Positions 60,808-64,000 of a DNA stretch of 64,000 bases are shown in pieces (the stretch's first letter is position 1; each line of letters starts with the position of its first letter). The DNA lies in the NCBI GenBank assembly GCA_017624955.1, contig JAGAMA010000039.1, forward strand, positions 1 through 64,000, written 5' to 3'. The notes under the pieces were generated by a model. It was not told where the DNA came from. It worked only from the letters and a program-made list of their open reading frames with translations, and searched no databases. The DNA comes from Alistipes sp. GTDB lineage: Bacteria > Bacteroidota > Bacteroidia > Bacteroidales > Rikenellaceae. A program made the position numbers and the translations under genes.

Positions 60808-61480
60808 TCGGGAAGATATCGAAAAAGGTGGATAAAATCGTATATATACCGAGCAGACCGATCAAAAGGCCTGCCACATGGTTAATCGTCAGCATGTGGC
60901 GCGGACGGAAGCGACGGCGGAAGAGGTTGATCACAAACGCCACGAAGGTCCACCACGCCACGGCACCGCCAAAGAAGCCGCCGATGGTCAGGATGGCACG
61001 CATGAAACCGGCCAGGCCGCCACCCGTGATGTCGTTCGACGAGATCTCGAAGACGGCAAAGAAGGCCAGGATGTAGGGGATCACCATGATAAAGTTGGCG
61101 ATCGTCAGGCCGAAGATCGAGGCAAAGTCCTGCCACAGGGAGCTGCGACCGGCTCGGTTGCGACGAATCTGCGGCACGGGGTTCTGCGAGAAGATGTAGA
61201 CACCCACCACTACGACAAAGATGCCGCCGATGACCCTGAGCAGCGTATCGTACTGCTGAATCTGGTGCTCCAACATCGAGTAGAAGAGCAGTGCCACGAT
61301 CGCCATAATCGTATCGGCAGCCGCAACGCCGATGCCCGAGACGATGCCCGAACGGCGATTCTTCGAGAGGGTACGCTGAATGCAGAGCACCGCTACGGGG
61401 CCCACCGTAATCGATGCCGCCACGCCGACCATCAGGCCGCGCAGTAATACCTCCAGCAATGTAACCGTAATCGTCTCCAT
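60797..61480 (-). CDS. LysE/RhtB family exporter
   Basis: 227 residues with six membrane segments. GLMVGVAASITVGPVAVLCIQRTLSKNRRSG is the family start in two stretches; KMY-like IFVVVVGVYIFSQNP and AGLLIGLLGIYTILS follow. It probably exports an amino acid or similar small solute. A minus-strand TATCTTTG box (complement of 61502-61509) lies about 20 bp upstream, so it may have its own promoter or lead the ispH-cmk transcript. Confidence 0.88.
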   Translation of the reverse strand: METITVTLLEVLLRGLMVGVAASITVGPVAVLCIQRTLSKNRRSGIVSGIGVAAADTIMAIVALLFYSMLEHQIQQYDTLLRVIGGIFVVVVGVYIFSQNPVPQIRRNRAGRSSLWQDFASIFGLTIANFIMVIPYILAFFAVFEISSNDITGGGLAGFMRAILTIGGFFGGAVAWWTFVAFVINLFRRRFRPRHMLTINHVAGLLIGLLGIYTILSTFFDIFPNVH

Positions 61481-61550
61481 CCGTTGCTCCGTTTAACCTT
61501 GCAAAGATAGAAAAAAAAGGTGGCATTAAAGGGGATAAATGACAAAGATG

Positions 61551-61579
61551 TTGATAAATTATCGAAAACTTTGGCTTTG
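61551..61579 (+). promoter_or_regulatory. Candidate promoter of the DUF3467 gene
   Basis: TTG at 61551-61553, an 18-bp spacer and TGGCTTTG at 61572-61579 (one mismatch from TAnnTTTG), about 60 bp upstream of the gene. Confidence 0.4.
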
Positions 61580-61638
61580 TTGTTGCAGAGCGTAAAGTGG
61601 GAACAACTAATTTTGCCCTAACAAACAACACTAAAGCT

Positions 61639-61944
61639 ATGGCAGAAGTTAAGCAGGCAGGCCTGGAGATTCAACTCGACGAGCAGGTTGCCGAAGGTAT
61701 CTACTCGAATTTCGCCCTGATCAACCACTCCACCTCGGAGTTTGTGATCGACTTTGCTACCGTGATGCCCGGCATGCAGAAGGCACGCGTGAAGAGCCGC
61801 ATCGTCCTCACGCCCGAGCACGCCAAGCGTCTGTTGCGCACCCTGCAGGAGAATATCGCCCGCTACGAAACCACGATGGGCAAGATCGAGATCCCCACGC
61901 CGATCTCCACCCCGAACGCCGGTCCCAAAATGGGCGAAGCGTAA
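61639..61944 (+). CDS. DUF3467 family small protein
   Basis: 101 residues from ATG at 61639 (MAEVKQAGLEIQLDE); codons upstream of it are less plausible. Family marks: EGIYSNFALINHSTSEFVIDFA, followed by PGMQKARVKSRIVLTPEHAKRLL. A small cytoplasmic protein common in Bacteroidetes and elsewhere; function unknown. It ends in a Pro-rich tail (IPTPISTPNAGPKM). It stands alone between convergent genes. Confidence 0.9.
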   Translation: MAEVKQAGLEIQLDEQVAEGIYSNFALINHSTSEFVIDFATVMPGMQKARVKSRIVLTPEHAKRLLRTLQENIARYETTMGKIEIPTPISTPNAGPKMGEA

Positions 61945-62103
61945 ATAAAGAGGAGAGAGCGAAGAGATAACTTTGCGATTAAGGCGAGTGCACACGCATG
62001 CGTGATGCCGAGCCGAAGCAAAGTCAAGCCACCGAAGGTGGGTTAAAGAGGAGAGATAAGATAAAGAGATTAAAGATTTTAAGGAGTTTAACGAGATTAA
62101 CGA

Positions 62104-62195
62104 AGAGCGTCATGCTGAGGGCTTGCCCGAAGAATCTCTATGCAGGCAGACTGCCAGAATAGAGATCCTTCGCCAAAGGCTCAGGATGACGCTCT
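62104..62195. repeat. Long hairpin repeat between convergent genes
   Basis: AGAGCGTCATGCTGAG (62104-62119) pairs with CTCAGGATGACGCTCT (62180-62195) with one mismatch, and AGAATCTCTAT pairs with ATAGAGATCCTT further in. The words GCCCGAAGAATCTCTATG and TCAGGATGACG belong to a repeat type seen in many Bacteroidetes genomes (recalled, not searched). It may end both the DUF3467 and radical SAM transcripts. The rest of 61945-62255 (from 61980, GCACACGCATGCGTGATGCC and a GAGATTAA-rich stretch) looks like decayed repeat sequence. Confidence 0.6.
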
Positions 62196-62255
62196 TTTAT
62201 TTTGTCGCAGCTTATTTTCTCTAAAAATCTTCGCTCTCTCCTCTTTCCTCTTTTT

Positions 62256-63323
62256 TTATTTCAGCCTTTCGAGGTGGCAGAGGAGCAATCTCCCATCGCC
62301 ATCGCGCAGGTGCATGCCGTTGCCCTGGCAGTAGCGGAAGAAGGAGCAATCGGCACATTGGCCCGTACGCATCCACGCACGGTCGCGGAACTTCTCGAAG
62401 CGTGTCTGCCACACCTCCCAAAAGTCGTCCTTGTAGATATTGCCCTGGTGGTAGTCGGCGCGAATGCTGGCACAAGCCGAAATCGAGCCATCGGCCAACA
62501 CCGACCCCACCGAGATACCTGCCCGACAGCCGTAGAAGCGGTTGCGCACCTCCCCTTCGTAGCGCCCCAGGAAGCCCTCACATCCATAATCGACACGGAT
62601 GCGACCCTCCTCGCGCGTCTGCTTGATATACTCCATCAAACAGCGGAACTCCTCGTTGGTGAGTTGCAACGCGGGATCTTGCGCCGCACGCCCCACGGGA
62701 AAGACCGTGAAGATTCGCCAACGCTTTACCCCAAGGCCGATCAAAAGCTCCTTGACCTCATCCAGCCGATCGATGTTACGGCGGTTGCAACAGGTCACCA
62801 CATCAAAGAGGAAATCGGGCGTTTGCGCCATCATGCGAATCGCAGCCACGGCGCGCTCGAAGCTGCGCCCATGCCCGCGCATAAAGTTGTGATCCTCCTC
62901 CAGGCCGTCGAGGCTCACCGTAGCCGAGTGCATGCCGGCGGCCAGGAGTCGGCGAAAACGCGCCTCGGTCATCGCCAGGCCGTTGGTCACCATGCCCCAC
63001 GGGAAGCCCCTCTCGTAGATGGCACGGCCACACGCCTCCAGGTCAGGGCGCATCAGCGGCTCGCCACCCGTAATGATGACAAAAACCTTGTGGGGATCGG
63101 TGTGGGAGGCGATGTTGTCCAACACGCCGAGGAAGTCCGCGAGGGGCATATCCGGCCGGGCAGCCTCCTGCTTACAGTCGCTACCGCAGTGGCGACAATG
63201 GAGGTTGCAGCGCAGCGTACACTCCCAAAAGAGTTGGCGGAGGGGATGTTCGCGCGCCACTCTACACTCCTCGATCCGCCAAAGTTCGAGTGCCAAGCGT
63301 CGGCGCAGGGACAGCTCACCCAT
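62256..63323 (-). CDS. Radical SAM/SPASM enzyme of a lipoprotein-associated system (TIGR04133-like)
   Basis: 355 residues. The radical SAM cluster motif is LRCNLHCRHCGSDC (Cys39, Cys43, Cys46), followed by VFVIITGGEPLMRPDLEACG. The C-terminal SPASM region has many Cys (YGCEGFLGRYEGE, GCRAGISVGSVLADGSISAC, GQCADCSFFRYCQGNGMHL, LLLCHLE) for auxiliary clusters. SPASM enzymes modify peptides and proteins. The start codon directly follows the stop of the lipoprotein gene (TAG ATG), so the two are translationally coupled. The combination fits the described family of radical SAM proteins paired with a lipoprotein in Bacteroidetes; the modification is not known. The adjacent lipoprotein is the likely substrate or partner. 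Confidence 0.85.
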   Translation of the reverse strand: MGELSLRRRLALELWRIEECRVAREHPLRQLFWECTLRCNLHCRHCGSDCKQEAARPDMPLADFLGVLDNIASHTDPHKVFVIITGGEPLMRPDLEACGRAIYERGFPWGMVTNGLAMTEARFRRLLAAGMHSATVSLDGLEEDHNFMRGHGRSFERAVAAIRMMAQTPDFLFDVVTCCNRRNIDRLDEVKELLIGLGVKRWRIFTVFPVGRAAQDPALQLTNEEFRCLMEYIKQTREEGRIRVDYGCEGFLGRYEGEVRNRFYGCRAGISVGSVLADGSISACASIRADYHQGNIYKDDFWEVWQTRFEKFRDRAWMRTGQCADCSFFRYCQGNGMHLRDGDGRLLLCHLERLK

Positions 63324-63758
63324 CTACTCCTCCTTTTTCAGTTTTACCTCAGCCTCCAACTCGAAGACTCCCATGTGCCAATCATGCTTGCTCTCGCCGA
63401 CTTTCGTACACTTAAAATCATTGTAATGAAGCGTATCGGTCTCGAAGCGACCGCCATTGGCATCCCCATCCGGATCAACAAAGATATAGGGTCCGTCATA
63501 AGAGAGGGTATCGGTCTTAAAACGCCCCTCGGCATCGGTTTTAGCCGGAGTAAGGGTGCCTGACGGGGAAATATTGATACCCATAATCGGATTCCCCGCC
63601 TCGTCAGTCACCGTTCCCTTCACGATGTAGTCGGCCGTGGGTGTGCCGTACATATAGATCGGTTCATCCTCCTCATCATCCGAGCAGGCCGAAAAACCCA
63701 ACAGGCCGAAGAGCATGGCCATCAAATAGTGGGTCAGTCGTTGTAATTTTGTCTTCAT
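63324..63758 (-). CDS. Radical SAM-associated lipoprotein (TIGR04134-like)
   Basis: 144 residues with a lipobox (LLGFSAC, Cys25), followed by an acidic stretch (SDDEEDEP) and PIYMYGTPTADYIVKGTVTD, the carboxypeptidase-like/Ig start typical of this small lipoprotein family. The C-terminal part repeats GRFKTDTLSYDG and GRFETDTLHYND. It is probably exported and kept in the periplasm or at the surface. It lies directly upstream of the radical SAM gene. No classical leader/core peptide pair is seen. Confidence 0.82.
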   Translation of the reverse strand: MKTKLQRLTHYLMAMLFGLLGFSACSDDEEDEPIYMYGTPTADYIVKGTVTDEAGNPIMGINISPSGTLTPAKTDAEGRFKTDTLSYDGPYIFVDPDGDANGGRFETDTLHYNDFKCTKVGESKHDWHMGVFELEAEVKLKKEE

Positions 63759-63840
63759 AGGCTTAAAGCTTGGGGTTTACAAAGATTGTTGTTTTTATCT
63801 ATTAAACGGGCGAGGGTACAAAATACTGCATCGGGGAAAT

Positions 63841-63869
63841 AAAAAAAGTCGCATTATTTTTGCGACTTT
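63841..63869. terminator. Bidirectional terminator
   Basis: AAAGTCGCA (63845-63853) pairs with TGCGACTTT (63861-63869). On the minus strand the stem is followed by TTTTTTT. It probably ends a minus-strand transcript from beyond the window. Confidence 0.75.
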
Positions 63870-63889
63870 GACTTCAAACCCGAAGGAGG

Positions 63890-64000
63890 GCTATAAAAAG
63901 TGGGATTTTCAGGCTTGCGAAGTACGAGAAACCGCAGCATACTAAAGTATGTGAGGATTTCGAGAACGAGCGTAACGCAAAAATCGCCTTTTTAGAGGCC
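63890..64000. repeat. Large imperfect palindrome at the window edge
   Basis: The stretch folds on itself around CATACT/AGTATG (63940-63954): outer arms include GATTTTCAGGCTTGCG and CGCAAAAATCGCC, with CGAGAAACC and GGATTTCGAG between. It contains no supportable ORF. It looks like a dispersed intergenic repeat of Bacteroidales (recalled type, not searched) and may continue past 64000. Confidence 0.5.

Overview
The window looks like a chromosomal segment of a gut Bacteroidales, most like an Alistipes (Rikenellaceae). This is inferred from GC-rich codon use, SusC/SusD pairs, fimbrillin lipoproteins, Bacteroidetes promoters (TTG, about 19-21 bp, TAnnTTTG), lipoprotein signals throughout, and Bacteroidetes-only families (DUF4271, DUF5018-like, DUF4988, DUF3467). 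Species was not established by any search.

Layout. (1) 1-8.6 kb: an AT-rich edge with a frameshifted gene, then a minus-strand surface-protein operon: a 37-aa micro-ORF, a fimbrillin, a large fimbrillin/LRR/BACON/M64-type protein and a fimbrillin with a Fibrobacter-succinogenes-major-domain C-terminus. Its leader carries competing hairpins and a long rod-like palindrome. (2) 8.2-10.7 kb: tRNA-Leu(TAG) with duplicated and inverted copies of its 3' end and terminator, an FAD dehydrogenase, and an orphan promoter plus terminator that may make a small RNA. (3) 10.7-37.9 kb: a large glycan utilisation locus. NagB/PIG-L fusion and a DUF4988/DUF5018-like lipoprotein are on the minus strand; a ROK regulator and an AmpG-like MFS are on the plus strand. 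A long plus-strand operon follows: phosphodiester glycosidase (NAGPA), two GHL10-like hydrolases, SusC, SusD, DUF5018-like protein, two SGNH esterases, a DUF5009 acetyltransferase-like membrane protein, DUF4434, an N-acylglucosamine 2-epimerase-family protein, a calcineurin-like phosphoesterase and an exported FAD oxidoreductase. The enzyme mix suggests a GlcNAc-containing, phosphodiester-linked, acylated glycan. (4) 37.9-39.4 kb: an AT-rich islet with a 74-aa protein, a secreted 205-aa protein, a structured leader RNA and repeated palindromes. (5) 39.6-48 kb: folC-lnt on the minus strand, and on the plus strand a pair of URO-D-like proteins, two MFS transporters and a YbaK deacylase. (6) 48-59 kb: a tightly packed minus-strand housekeeping run of about twelve genes (KdsC-like phosphatase to a small membrane protein, including comEC, yidD, rnpA, hemD, a histidine kinase and a CtpA-like protease). 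(7) 59-64 kb: ispH, cmk, a LysE-type exporter, DUF3467, and a radical SAM/SPASM enzyme directly after a small lipoprotein gene, an uncharacterised maturation-type pair.

The most interesting candidates are the phosphoglycan locus with its covarying hairpin and G9 tract at susC, the radical SAM/lipoprotein pair, the AT-rich islet, and three possible structured RNAs.
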